Shown here piece by piece: positions 1 to 7,310 of a stretch of 10,852 nucleotides of DNA. The translations under genes and the position numbers were made by a program. The stretch is from Betaproteobacteria bacterium (lineage in GTDB: Bacteria > Pseudomonadota > Gammaproteobacteria > Burkholderiales > Burkholderiaceae). How positions within the stretch are numbered: position 1 is the stretch's first letter; each line of letters starts with the position of its first letter. The notes under the pieces were generated by a model. It did no database searches. It saw only the letters and a program-made list of their open reading frames with translations, and was not told where the DNA came from. The stretch covers positions 1 to 10,852 of the forward strand of contig RFXC01000151.1 in assembly GCA_009921765.1 (NCBI GenBank), given 5' to 3'.

Positions 1-2
1 GC

Positions 3-296
3 TTCGAGCGCATTCACCGCACAAACCTCATCGGCATGGGCGTACTGCCACTTGAATTCCAGCCTGGCACCACGCGCCTTACGCTGGGTATCGATGGCAC
101 TGAAACCTTCGACGTGATCGGCGAGCGCACCCCACGCGCCACCCTCACCCTGGTCATTCGCCGCCGCAGTGGCGATACGGTTCAGGTCCCCGTCACCTGT
201 CGTCTCGATACTGCCGAAGAGGTTTCCATTTATGACGCGGGCGGTGTGCTGCAGCGCTTCGCACAAGATTTTCTCGAGGCCGGCCAGGCCGCCTGA
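3..296 (+). CDS. acnD: AcnD, Fe/S-dependent 2-methylcitrate dehydratase, C-terminal end (partial)
   Basis: Last 97 codons of an aconitase-superfamily protein; the rest lies upstream of the window. The frame is open from base 3 and reads FERIHRTNLIGMGVLPLEF, the conserved block of the aconitase C-terminal (swivel) domain. The later stretch DTAEEVSIYDAGGVLQRF and the ending FAQDFLEAG fit the AcnD subgroup better than housekeeping AcnA. In the methylcitrate cycle AcnD dehydrates 2-methylcitrate in the cytoplasm to a 2-methylaconitate isomer that PrpF then isomerises. The prpF gene begins 33 bases after the TGA, the usual acnD-prpF order, which strongly supports the assignment. The iron-sulfur cysteines lie outside the window and cannot be checked. 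The main alternative, AcnA, is unlikely given the neighbour. Confidence 0.9.
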   Translation, partial: FERIHRTNLIGMGVLPLEFQPGTTRLTLGIDGTETFDVIGERTPRATLTLVIRRRSGDTVQVPVTCRLDTAEEVSIYDAGGVLQRFAQDFLEAGQAA

Positions 297-329
297 CCCT
301 TGCCGGGTCTTCTGACAGGACACGCCACC

Positions 330-1520
330 ATGCCCCACGCACCGCAGATCCGCATCCCGGCCACCTACATGCGTGGCGGCACCAGCAAGGGCGTGTTCTT
401 TCGCCTCACTGATCTCCCCGTCGCGGCGCAGTCACCCGGCGCGGCGCGTGACCGCCTGTTGATGCGGGTGATCGGCAGTCCCGACCCCTACGGCAAGCAG
501 ATCGACGGCATGGGCGGGGCCACCTCCAGCACCAGCAAAACCGTGATCCTGTCGAAAAGCAGCCGCCCCGACCATGACATCGACTACCTGTTTGGCCAGG
601 TGTCGATCGACGCCGCGTTTGTTGACTGGTCGGGCAACTGCGGCAACCTCTCTGCAGCGGTGGGGCCCTTCTCCATCGCCAACGGTTTGGTGGACCCTGC
701 CCGCGTGCCCCGCAATGGCGTGGCGGTGGTTCGGATCTGGCAGGTGAACATCGGGAAAACCATCATCGCCCACGTGCCCATCACCGATGGCCAGGTTCAG
801 GAAACTGGCGACTTCGAACTCGATGGCGTCACCTTTCCGGCGGCAGAGGTGCAACTCGAGTTCATGGATCCGGCGGCTGAAGAGGAAGGCGCTGGCGGCG
901 CCATGTTCCCCACCGGCAATCTGGTGGACGATCTGGTGGTGCCCGGCGTGGGCACGCTGAAAGCCACCATGATCAATGCCGGCATTCCCACCATCTTCAT
1001 CAATGCCGACGCGGTGGGCCTGTCGGGCACTGAACTTCAGGACCACATCAACGGCAACGCCAACATGCTTGCCATGTTCGAAAACATCCGCTCGCACGGC
1101 GCCATTCGGATGGGCCTGATCCGCGAACTGAGCGAAGCGGCGCGCCGTCAACACACCCCCAAGGTGGCGTTCGTCGCCCCCCCGAAACACTACACAGCGT
1201 CGAGCGGCAAGGCGGTCGACGCGCAAAGCATCGACCTGCTGGTGCGCGCCCTGTCCATGGGAAAGCTTCACCACGCCATGATGGGCACGGCCGCTGTGGC
1301 GATCGGTACTGCAGCAGCCATCCCCGGCACGCTGGTCAACCTCGCAGCGGGCGGTGGCCCGCGTCAGTCGGTGCGCTTTGGACATCCGTCCGGCACGCTC
1401 AGGGTGGGTGCCGAGGCCAGCCGCGAGAACGGTGAATGGGTGGTAAAGAAAGCCATCATGAGCCGTAGCGCACGGGTGCTGATGGAGGGGTTTGTGCGGG
1501 TTCCAGCAGACGCGCTGTAA
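330..1520 (+). CDS. prpF: PrpF, 2-methylaconitate cis-trans isomerase
   Basis: A 396-residue protein of the PrpF family (DapF-like fold), the family's normal length. PrpF isomerises the 2-methylaconitate made by AcnD so that ordinary aconitase can hydrate it to 2-methylisocitrate, allowing propionyl-CoA use through the methylcitrate cycle. Visible motifs are YMRGGTSKGVFF (residues 13-24), DGMGGATSSTSKT (59-71) and SGNCGNLSAAVGPF (101-114). Lys70 and Cys104 occupy the spacing of the lysine and cysteine reported as essential in the Shewanella enzyme (K73, C107; from memory). The ATG at 330 is chosen because an AGGA lies nine bases upstream (317-320); a TTG at 300 in the same frame would add ten residues without family support. 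It is probably co-transcribed with acnD. No intrinsic terminator is obvious in the 34 bases after the stop. Confidence 0.93.
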   Translation: MPHAPQIRIPATYMRGGTSKGVFFRLTDLPVAAQSPGAARDRLLMRVIGSPDPYGKQIDGMGGATSSTSKTVILSKSSRPDHDIDYLFGQVSIDAAFVDWSGNCGNLSAAVGPFSIANGLVDPARVPRNGVAVVRIWQVNIGKTIIAHVPITDGQVQETGDFELDGVTFPAAEVQLEFMDPAAEEEGAGGAMFPTGNLVDDLVVPGVGTLKATMINAGIPTIFINADAVGLSGTELQDHINGNANMLAMFENIRSHGAIRMGLIRELSEAARRQHTPKVAFVAPPKHYTASSGKAVDAQSIDLLVRALSMGKLHHAMMGTAAVAIGTAAAIPGTLVNLAAGGGPRQSVRFGHPSGTLRVGAEASRENGEWVVKKAIMSRSARVLMEGFVRVPADAL

Positions 1521-1554
1521 TCGCTACGAGAACCGCCCCAACCCCATCGTCGCA

Positions 1555-2556
1555 TCAGCCAAGCGCTCGGCACACGGCCTCGGTCACTTCAGAGCATCGC
1601 GCGTTCCCGCCCTGATCGGCGGGCACAACCTCTCCAGCGGCGAGCACCGTTTCCACCGCACGCTCGACGCGGGCAGCCGCCTCGGACAGCGCAGCATCAC
1701 CACGCTGGTCGTCCAGCCACCGCAGCATCATGGCGCCGGAGAGAATGGTTGCCAACGGACTCGCGGCATCCCTTCCGGCGATGTCAGGCGCCGAGCCATG
1801 CGCCCCCTGAAACAGGCCCCGCTTGTCACCCAGTTCGGCCGACGGCGCCATGCCCAGCCCGCCCACGGTGCCCGCGCCCAGATCCGACAGGATGTCGCCG
1901 AACATGTTCTCGGCCACGATCACGTCATAAAAATCGGGGCGTTTGAGCATGTGAACGGTGATGGCATCGGCGTAGGCGTAGTCAAGCTCCACATCCGGAA
2001 ACTGCTCCGCCACTTCCGTGCAGACCGCCCGAAAGAACGCGTAGCTTCGCAGAATGTTGGCCTTGTCGCAGACCGTGACACGACGGCGCTGATCGCGCGG
2101 TGCGCCGAAGCGCCTGCGGGCAAGCTGGAACGCAAACCGCGCCACGCGTTCCACGCCGGTGCGCGTCATCACCAGGGTGTCAGTCACCACCTCGCCCCGC
2201 AGGTTCACTCCTGCGCCGCGGCTCGCATAGAGCCCCTCGGTATTTTCGCGAATGATCACGTAATCGATCTGCCCGGGCTGCCAGTCTGCAAGCGTTGATT
2301 TCACGCCTCGGACCAGCCGGATCGGTCGGACGTTGGCATAGAGATCGAGCTTGAAGCGGAGTTGCAGGTGCAGATCATTGCCCACCTCGGTGCCGTCCGG
2401 ATAGGTGACGCCGGGCAGGCCAGCCGCACCGTGCAGGATGGCATGCGCCCCCCGACAGGCTTCGAAGGTGTCTGGCGGAAGCACCTGACCGCTTCGCACA
2501 TAGTGCGTGCACCACGCTGGCCGACCGCCGCATGCGTTCGATGGCTCGGTGGGCAT
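1555..2556 (-). pseudogene. Isocitrate/isopropylmalate dehydrogenase-family protein, 5'-truncated
   Basis: A beta-decarboxylating dehydrogenase (isopropylmalate / tartrate / isocitrate family), which oxidises a 2-hydroxyacid with NAD(P) and decarboxylates it. Counted from an in-frame ATG at 2556 (333 residues), recognisable homology begins near residue 16 (CTHYVRSGQVLPP) and runs to the end. Seen: RENTEGLYAS (103-112), the catalytic-type lysine in CDKANILRS (Lys165), the acidic ligand region YADAIT (Asp198), and NMFGDILSD (217-225) with both metal-binding aspartates, then GAHGSAPDIAG. Missing: the N-terminal ~50 residues with the GDGIGPE-type motif of the nucleotide-binding domain. The codons just before residue 10 are shadow of the dctM frame, and no Shine-Dalgarno precedes 2556 or a TTG at 2658. 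It is therefore probably a remnant, possibly translated but unlikely to be active. Subfamily and substrate cannot be fixed; the PDGTEVG and FKLDLYANVRP stretches are typical of uncharacterised members. The C-terminal half shows no stop or frameshift, so the damage looks recent or is an assembly fault. Confidence 0.72.
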
Positions 2557-3916
2557 CGCCGTTGCCGAGGTTGAAGCCGAACTTGCTGTCGTCCTGACCC
2601 GTGGCGATGAACTCGTGGGTGTGGGCGTGCACACCGGGTGTGATGCGGGCGAGCACAATCAACAGCGCCAGAATCTGCAACAGGAAGAAAGGCACGACAC
2701 CGCGATACACCTGGTCCATCCCGATGTGCGGTGGCAGCGTTCCCTTGATATAGAACAGCGTGTAGCCAAAGGGCGGACTGATGTAGCCCGTCTGAATGGT
2801 GATGGCAAACAGCACCCCGAACCACAATTCATCAAAGCCAAGCGCCTTGACGATGGGAAGGAAGACCGGAACCGTCAGCAGAATGATGCCGATTTCATCG
2901 AGCACCGTCCCCAGAAAAATAAGCAACGCGAGCATGGACCCCAGCACCAGCCAGCGATCGACCTGGAGTTCTCGAATCACCGTGAGCAGCGCATCGGCGC
3001 CGCCCAGTCCGGTAAAAATCGCCACATAGGCCTTGGCACCGATCGTGATCCAGAGAATCATCGACGTTGCTTTCAAGGTGTCGGTGAGCGATTCGTTCAG
3101 CATCGACCAGCTTACGCGCCCTGCCCCCAGCGCAGCCAGAAAGGCGCCCAGCACGCCAACAGCCGCCGACTCGGTGGGGGTGGCAATGCCAAAGAACATG
3201 GAACCCAACACCATGAAGATGAGCAGGGTGGGCACGACGAGCGACTTGAGTGCGCGCAGCCGAACCGCAAGCGGTGCCGCCACACTTGAGGCATCGAGCG
3301 GGAGCAGTTCGGGCCTGACCACGCCCACGATCGCAATGAAAGCGATGTAAAGCGCAGCAAGCAGCAGCCCAGGCATGATGCCAGCGATCAGCATCTGCCC
3401 GATCGAGATTTGCGCTGTAACGGCGTACACAATGGTGAGCACCGACGGCGGAATGAGAATGCCCAAGGTGCCGGATGCGCAGATGGTGCCCAGGGCGAGT
3501 CGGGCTGAATAGCCGCGCTTGAGCATTTCGGGCAAGGCCAGAATGCCCATGGCCGTGACCGCTGCACCCACCACCCCGGTCATTGCAGCCATCATCACGC
3601 AGATCACGACGGTGCCAATTGCCAGCCCGCCCCGCATTCGCCCAAACCAGAGTTCCATCGCCCGGTACAGCGCCTCGATCACGCCCGAACGCTGGAGGAG
3701 GCAGGCCATGAGAATGAAAAGCGGGATGCCCAGCAGCGCCTCCGACTTCATGGTGTCGAAGATCTGCAGGACCAGTACCACCACCGCACCCGGATTCCAC
3801 AGGGTCACGGTAAACAGCAACGACAGCCCACCCAGCACGAATGCGATGGGTAGCCCGGTAAGCATGAAGAGCGTGAGCGCTCCGAACATCAGCACCAGGA
3901 TTTCGCCCGAACTCAC
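2375..3916 (-). CDS. dctM: TRAP transporter large permease DctM, with aberrant C-terminal run-on
   Basis: Large inner-membrane subunit of a tripartite ATP-independent periplasmic transporter, which drives solute import with an ion gradient. Residues 1-428 are typical DctM: a very hydrophobic multi-helix protein with LTGLPIAFVLGG near the N-terminus, ALLGIPLFILMA, GTLGILIPPSV, ATPTESAAVGVLGA and TGYISPPFGYTLFYIKG, ending in YRGVVPFFLLQILALLIVL. The family is normally about 425-440 residues and ends soon after this segment, usually in a short FP..WLP-like tail. Here that tail is absent. The frame continues through about 40 well-formed codons of unknown origin (2510-2632) and then overlaps the downstream dehydrogenase out of frame to a TGA at 2375, giving 513 residues. 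The start is GTG at 3916, whose GTGA overlaps the dctQ stop by four bases, with a G-rich stretch about seven bases upstream; translational coupling is likely. Transport may survive because nearly all of the core is intact. Confidence 0.9.
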   Translation of the reverse strand: MSSGEILVLMFGALTLFMLTGLPIAFVLGGLSLLFTVTLWNPGAVVVLVLQIFDTMKSEALLGIPLFILMACLLQRSGVIEALYRAMELWFGRMRGGLAIGTVVICVMMAAMTGVVGAAVTAMGILALPEMLKRGYSARLALGTICASGTLGILIPPSVLTIVYAVTAQISIGQMLIAGIMPGLLLAALYIAFIAIVGVVRPELLPLDASSVAAPLAVRLRALKSLVVPTLLIFMVLGSMFFGIATPTESAAVGVLGAFLAALGAGRVSWSMLNESLTDTLKATSMILWITIGAKAYVAIFTGLGGADALLTVIRELQVDRWLVLGSMLALLIFLGTVLDEIGIILLTVPVFLPIVKALGFDELWFGVLFAITIQTGYISPPFGYTLFYIKGTLPPHIGMDQVYRGVVPFFLLQILALLIVLARITPGVHAHTHEFIATGQDDSKFGFNLGNGDAHRAIERMRRSASVVHALCAKRSGASARHLRSLSGGACHPARCGWPARRHLSGRHRGGQ

Positions 3917-4482
3917 TGCTGGCCCCCAGGCGCCTGTTGTTCACGTGAAGACGCCAGATGGGGCTGCGCCGGCGGGTTATCTGCCGCGGCCGGCGTGGAA
4001 AGCGTGCGCAGAAACTCTGCCAGCGCCTGCAGCATCATGAGTCCAACGGCCAGCGGTACCGCAAGCTTGGCAGGCCATACCGGTGGGTTCCAGGCGGAGA
4101 AACTGGTTTCACCGTAGGACACAGCGCTCCAGACGGGGGGCAGGCTGTACCACAACAGGATGGCGCAGAAGGCCATGATCACCGGATAGTTGATCAGGTC
4201 AAAGATTCGATTCCAGACGGGTGACAAGCGCTGCCGCAGAACATCGAGCCCAACGTGGCTGTGCGTGTGCAGGAGGTAAGGCCCACCGAGCAGGAAATAC
4301 GGGCCGAACACGAGCACCACCAGTTCCATCGCCCAGACCGTGGGCGCGCCAAACATGTAGCGCGCGATGACCTCATAGATCATGATCGGCACCACGGGAG
4401 CCATGAGCCAGACCGTGGCAACAAACACGAGCCGGTTCAGCCGGGTGATGGCATTGACCAGCGCAAACACGAAAGAAGGCAT
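3913..4482 (-). CDS. dctQ: TRAP transporter small permease DctQ
   Basis: Small membrane subunit of the TRAP transporter, 189 residues, normal for the family. It pairs with DctM in the inner membrane and helps docking of the loaded receptor. Four hydrophobic segments are visible, at about residues 18-38, 52-72, 98-118 and 138-158. Between the first two lies the DctQ signature EVIARYMFGAP..W..E, followed by GGPYLLHTHSHVGLDVL (66-82), the conserved G..H...H...D pattern. A Pro/Gln/Ala-rich tail of about 25 residues is probably disordered. The ATG at 4482 is chosen over an in-frame TTG at 4530 because it places the first helix normally and has a GAGG six bases upstream. Its TGA overlaps the dctM GTG by four bases. 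The 79-base gap from dctP contains a strong stem-loop. Confidence 0.92.
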   Translation of the reverse strand: MPSFVFALVNAITRLNRLVFVATVWLMAPVVPIMIYEVIARYMFGAPTVWAMELVVLVFGPYFLLGGPYLLHTHSHVGLDVLRQRLSPVWNRIFDLINYPVIMAFCAILLWYSLPPVWSAVSYGETSFSAWNPPVWPAKLAVPLAVGLMMLQALAEFLRTLSTPAAADNPPAQPHLASSREQQAPGGQQ

Positions 4483-4514
4483 GGCAGCCTCAAGCGAAGA
4501 GAGCAAACCAGCTC

Positions 4515-4543
4515 CCGGTGGCGACTGCAACCATCACCACCGG
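4515..4543 (-). promoter_or_regulatory. Stem-loop between dctP and dctQ
   Basis: Perfect 7-base inverted repeat, CCGGTGG / CCACCGG, in the dctP-dctQ spacer. In the minus-strand transcript the stem extends inward by one G-U and two Watson-Crick pairs, giving about ten pairs around a nine-base loop. No run of U follows, so it is not a standard intrinsic terminator. Its place after the receptor gene and before the membrane genes suggests an RNA-stability or partial-attenuation element that would let the receptor outnumber the permease. That role is inference. Confidence 0.5.
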
Positions 4544-4561
4544 TGCTTCAAGCGCGGGCGG

Positions 4562-5620
4562 TCAGGCCCCCAGCAGACCCAGCTCCTTCAACAGCGTGAT
4601 CTGGCTGTCCAGGGCCTTGGTCGCGAGCGCATCGCCTTTGGTGGCAGTGCGCCAGACATTCAACGCCTTGGGGCGTGCCGCCAGCACATCGGACTCGGCG
4701 AGTTGAATGATTTCCACACCCTTGGCCCGATACTTGGCAATGGCCGCCACATCGCTTACCACCAGATGCTGGCGCAACGCCCCAGACACTTCACGCGCAG
4801 CCACGGCCAGCGCTGCCTTGAAGTCTGCCGGCAGCTTGTCCCAAGCCGCGCGGTTGGCCACATAGGAGGTGGCCGAGGTGGGCTGATGAAATCCTGGCAG
4901 GATCACGAACTTGGCAACTTCCGCCAGACCCGCTTCGAAATTGGCGGTGAGATCGCCGCGATCGGCGATGTCGATCACGCCTTTGTCGAGCGCCGAATAC
5001 ACCTCGCCCGTGGGCAGCGGCGTAACCGCCACGCCATAAGCGGCCATCACCGCCGAAGCAAGACCAACGAACCGCCCCTTCTTGCCCGCGAAGTCGGCCA
5101 TCTTGCGAATGGCGACCTTGCTGTGAATCGGTTCCTGTCCGTAGATGGACGGCGCGATATAGTGCAGGCCGGCCTGCGCATAGGCCTGCCGGGCGATGTC
5201 GATACCGCCGCGCTCATAGAACCAGGCCTCGAACTGATCGGACTCCGGAAAGCCGAACGGAACCGACCCTGTGAAGGCGAACACCGGGATCTTGCCAGCC
5301 TCGTAGGCATCGTAGGTCTTCATGAGCTCGAACGCCCCGCCCCGAACCGCGTCAAAGGCCTGCGCAGCCCCCACGATCTGTCCGGCGGCGAACAGATTGA
5401 GCTTGAATCGACCGCCAGTGAGTTCAGCCACCCGCGCGACAAATCGCTCCTCGAATTTTTGCGGCATGGTGCCTGGGTCCCAGAGCGCCTGCATCCGCCA
5501 GGTAATGGTGGGCTGAGCATGCACATAGGGCGCGCCCAGGATGCCTGTAGCGGCGCCCGCTCCGGCGATGGCGCGAAACGCTGCGCGTCGGCCGCCGTGG
5601 GTATGGTTTTGATCGGTCAT
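4562..5620 (-). CDS. dctP: TRAP transporter periplasmic receptor DctP (TakP-like)
   Basis: Periplasmic solute receptor of the TRAP system encoded by this and the next two genes; 352 residues. The N-terminus has a twin-arginine-like leader (GGRRAAFRAIAGAGAATG) ending near YVHAQ, about residues 1-34. The mature part reads ITWRMQALW, AELTGGRFKLNLFAAGQIV, QAFDAVRGGAFEL, then YGQEPIHSKVAIRKMADFAGKKGRF, GEVYSALDKGVIDIAD and EVAKFVILPGFHQP. The order and wording of these blocks resemble the TakP-like group of DctP receptors, which bind 2-oxo acids and related monocarboxylates. A conserved arginine candidate sits in KKGRFVG. Ligand prediction is by resemblance only. The ATG at 5620 has an excellent Shine-Dalgarno seven bases upstream; an in-frame upstream ATG would merely lengthen the leader. 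The gene follows the monooxygenase by 67 bases, so the transporter probably serves the same pathway. Confidence 0.92.
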   Translation of the reverse strand: MTDQNHTHGGRRAAFRAIAGAGAATGILGAPYVHAQPTITWRMQALWDPGTMPQKFEERFVARVAELTGGRFKLNLFAAGQIVGAAQAFDAVRGGAFELMKTYDAYEAGKIPVFAFTGSVPFGFPESDQFEAWFYERGGIDIARQAYAQAGLHYIAPSIYGQEPIHSKVAIRKMADFAGKKGRFVGLASAVMAAYGVAVTPLPTGEVYSALDKGVIDIADRGDLTANFEAGLAEVAKFVILPGFHQPTSATSYVANRAAWDKLPADFKAALAVAAREVSGALRQHLVVSDVAAIAKYRAKGVEIIQLAESDVLAARPKALNVWRTATKGDALATKALDSQITLLKELGLLGA

Positions 5621-5624
5621 GGGG

Positions 5625-5634
5625 TCTCCTCCTT
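5625..5634 (-). promoter_or_regulatory. Strong Shine-Dalgarno of dctP
   Basis: The minus strand reads AAGGAGGAGA here, with the core AGGAGG (5628-5633) seven bases before the ATG at 5620. It is the best ribosome-binding site in the window, fits a receptor made in excess over the permease, and decides the start codon. Confidence 0.8.
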
Positions 5635-5687
5635 TTGGTGTTGTCATGCCACCGCGTATGCGGCTGGGTTTGAAAAATCGGTTGGCT

Positions 5688-7310
5688 TCACGAGCACGCG
5701 AACCCCTCGTATCCGGCGGCAGCGATCGCATCGCATTTGTCGCGATAGACCGCCACGCCGCCCACATAGGGCATGAAGACACGGGGCTTGCCGGGGATGT
5801 TCGCCCCGGTGTACCAAGAGCGTGCCTGAGGAAACAGCGTGGCATCGGCAAGCGCATTGACATGCTCGACCCAGCGCTGCTGGGCGCCCTCGGTGGCTTC
5901 GATACAGCTCAGGTTTTGGTGACGCATCCAGTTGATGCAGTCGCTGATCCAGTCGACATGCTGCTCGATGGATACGACCACATTGCTGAGCACCGACGGG
6001 CTGCCGGGTCCGGTCACCATGAACAGATTGGGTAAGCCCGATACTGCGAGCCCCAGGTAGCTGGCGGGGCCACCCGACCAGCGCTCGCGCAGCGTGATGC
6101 CGTCATCGGTTCGAATATCGATCGCAAGCAGTGCGCCCGTCATGGCATCAAAACCGGTGGCAAACACCAGCGCATCCAGCGGGTAGTGCGAGGAGGCTGT
6201 TTGCACTCCTGCAGCATCAATCGCCAAGATGGGTTCAGTGCGCGCATCGACCACCGTGACATGGGACTGCCCGAGCGCCTCGAAATAGCCGTTGTCCAGA
6301 CAGATCCGCTTGGTTCCGATGGGGTGATTCCAGGGCAACACCTTGTCGGCGAGGGCCGGGTCGGCAATTTTTTCGCGAATCTTTCTTCGAACGAAGTCAG
6401 CGATCAGCTGATTCGATTCCGGGCGGATCATGGTGTCGTTGAACGTGCGTCCAAGTCCGGTACCGCCCCGCTGCCAAGCCGCTTCGAGCAGCCGCTCGCG
6501 CTCTTCGGCGGGGACCTCGAGCGCACTATGGGTGGGAACGGGAAAATAGGCCACCCCCGCTGACGTGCGCTTGGCCTTTTCACGAATGGCCCGGTACTGC
6601 GCTCTGACGTTGGCCTGCTCCTCACCGGTAAGCGGGCGGTTGTGCGCGGGCAGACTGAAGTTGGGGGTACGCTGAAACACGATTAATCGGCGAGCCTCGC
6701 GCGCGAGCTCAGGGATCAGCTGGATGGCTGTGGACCCAGTGCCAATCACGCCAACGGTTTTGCCGGAAAAATCGACCGGTTCGTGGGGCCAGTCGCCCGA
6801 ATGATAGGACGGCCCTGCGAAGGTGTCGCGTCCCGGGATATCGGGACGCCGGGCGACCGATAGGCATCCCGTCGCCATCACGACCCAACGCGCTTCAAGC
6901 GTATCGCCCCGGGAAGTGCTCACCCGCCAGATGCGCCGCTGGCGCTGAAAGACGGCCGAGTTGACACGGGTGGAAAAGCGGATATCGCGACGCAAATCGA
7001 AGCGCTCGGCCACATGATGCAGATAGTGAAGAATGTCGGGCTGCGCGGCGAACCGCTCACGCCACACCCATTCCTGCTCGAGCTCCGGCGAAAACGAATA
7101 CGAATACTCGATGCTTTCAACATCGCAGCGCGCACCGGGGTAGCGGTTCCAGTACCAGGTACCGCCGACATCGTCGGCCGCCTCGATCACCTGGCAGCGC
7201 AGACCCATCGCCCGCAGACGGTGGAGCAGGTAGAGGCCAGCGAAACCTGCACCCACCACGATCACGTCGATCGCAGGCGAGAGGGACTCTGCTCGCTCTG
7301 AATCAGTCAT
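5688..7310 (-). CDS. Flavin-containing Baeyer-Villiger-type monooxygenase
   Basis: A 540-residue class B flavoprotein monooxygenase, the usual length for single-chain Baeyer-Villiger enzymes, which use FAD, NADPH and O2 to insert oxygen beside a ketone carbonyl and give an ester or lactone. Seen: the FAD-binding GxGxxG at residues 20-25 (VVGAGFAG) with Glu43 closing the fold; GGTWYWNRYPGARCD (49-63); the diagnostic FxGxxxHxxxWP at 164-175 (FAGPSYHSGDWP); the NADPH-binding GVIGTGSTAIQ (187-197); a TKRICLDNGYFE block whose Arg335 matches the catalytic arginine region of phenylacetone and cyclohexanone monooxygenases; and DALVFATGF (379-387). No key motif is missing. The ATG at 7310 overlaps the adh stop by eight bases (ATGACTGA), so translation is probably coupled. 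Substrate cannot be read from sequence. N- or S-oxidising flavin monooxygenases are the alternative, but the full BVMO fingerprint argues against them. Confidence 0.92.
   Translation of the reverse strand: MTDSERAESLSPAIDVIVVGAGFAGLYLLHRLRAMGLRCQVIEAADDVGGTWYWNRYPGARCDVESIEYSYSFSPELEQEWVWRERFAAQPDILHYLHHVAERFDLRRDIRFSTRVNSAVFQRQRRIWRVSTSRGDTLEARWVVMATGCLSVARRPDIPGRDTFAGPSYHSGDWPHEPVDFSGKTVGVIGTGSTAIQLIPELAREARRLIVFQRTPNFSLPAHNRPLTGEEQANVRAQYRAIREKAKRTSAGVAYFPVPTHSALEVPAEERERLLEAAWQRGGTGLGRTFNDTMIRPESNQLIADFVRRKIREKIADPALADKVLPWNHPIGTKRICLDNGYFEALGQSHVTVVDARTEPILAIDAAGVQTASSHYPLDALVFATGFDAMTGALLAIDIRTDDGITLRERWSGGPASYLGLAVSGLPNLFMVTGPGSPSVLSNVVVSIEQHVDWISDCINWMRHQNLSCIEATEGAQQRWVEHVNALADATLFPQARSWYTGANIPGKPRVFMPYVGGVAVYRDKCDAIAAAGYEGFACS

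Noticed and set aside
432..1385. Long open frame of 317 codons on the minus strand, opposite prpF
   Set aside because: Rich in His, Arg, Gly and Ala, with no recognisable motif; it is the mirror of a GC-rich real gene on the plus strand with clear PrpF motifs.
2510..2635. Orphan DctM tail as part of a GalE-type epimerase, suggested by FNLGNG
   Set aside because: Only the short FNLGNG word agrees; surrounding residues do not fit the epimerase pattern.
2507..3289. Open frame of 260 codons on the plus strand opposite dctM
   Set aside because: Composition dominated by His, Gln, Arg and Glu, as expected from the complement of a hydrophobic membrane protein gene; no motif.
2895..3944. Second minus-strand frame of 349 codons within dctM
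   Set aside because: Low-hydrophobicity, Arg/His/Ala-rich frame shadowing dctM; the dctM frame has all the family motifs.
5621..5687. Terminator or promoter in the monooxygenase-dctP spacer
   Set aside because: Only a four-pair CCGC/GCGG palindrome and an unlinked short run of T on the minus strand were seen; too weak to call.
4382..5776. Open frame of 464 codons on the plus strand opposite dctP and dctQ
   Set aside because: It spans several real minus-strand genes and their spacers and shows no family motif; an antisense shadow.
5621..5863. Possible 81-residue N-terminal extension of dctP into the monooxygenase gene
   Set aside because: The extension is the out-of-frame monooxygenase tail, and the strong Shine-Dalgarno plus leader peptide fix the start at 5620.
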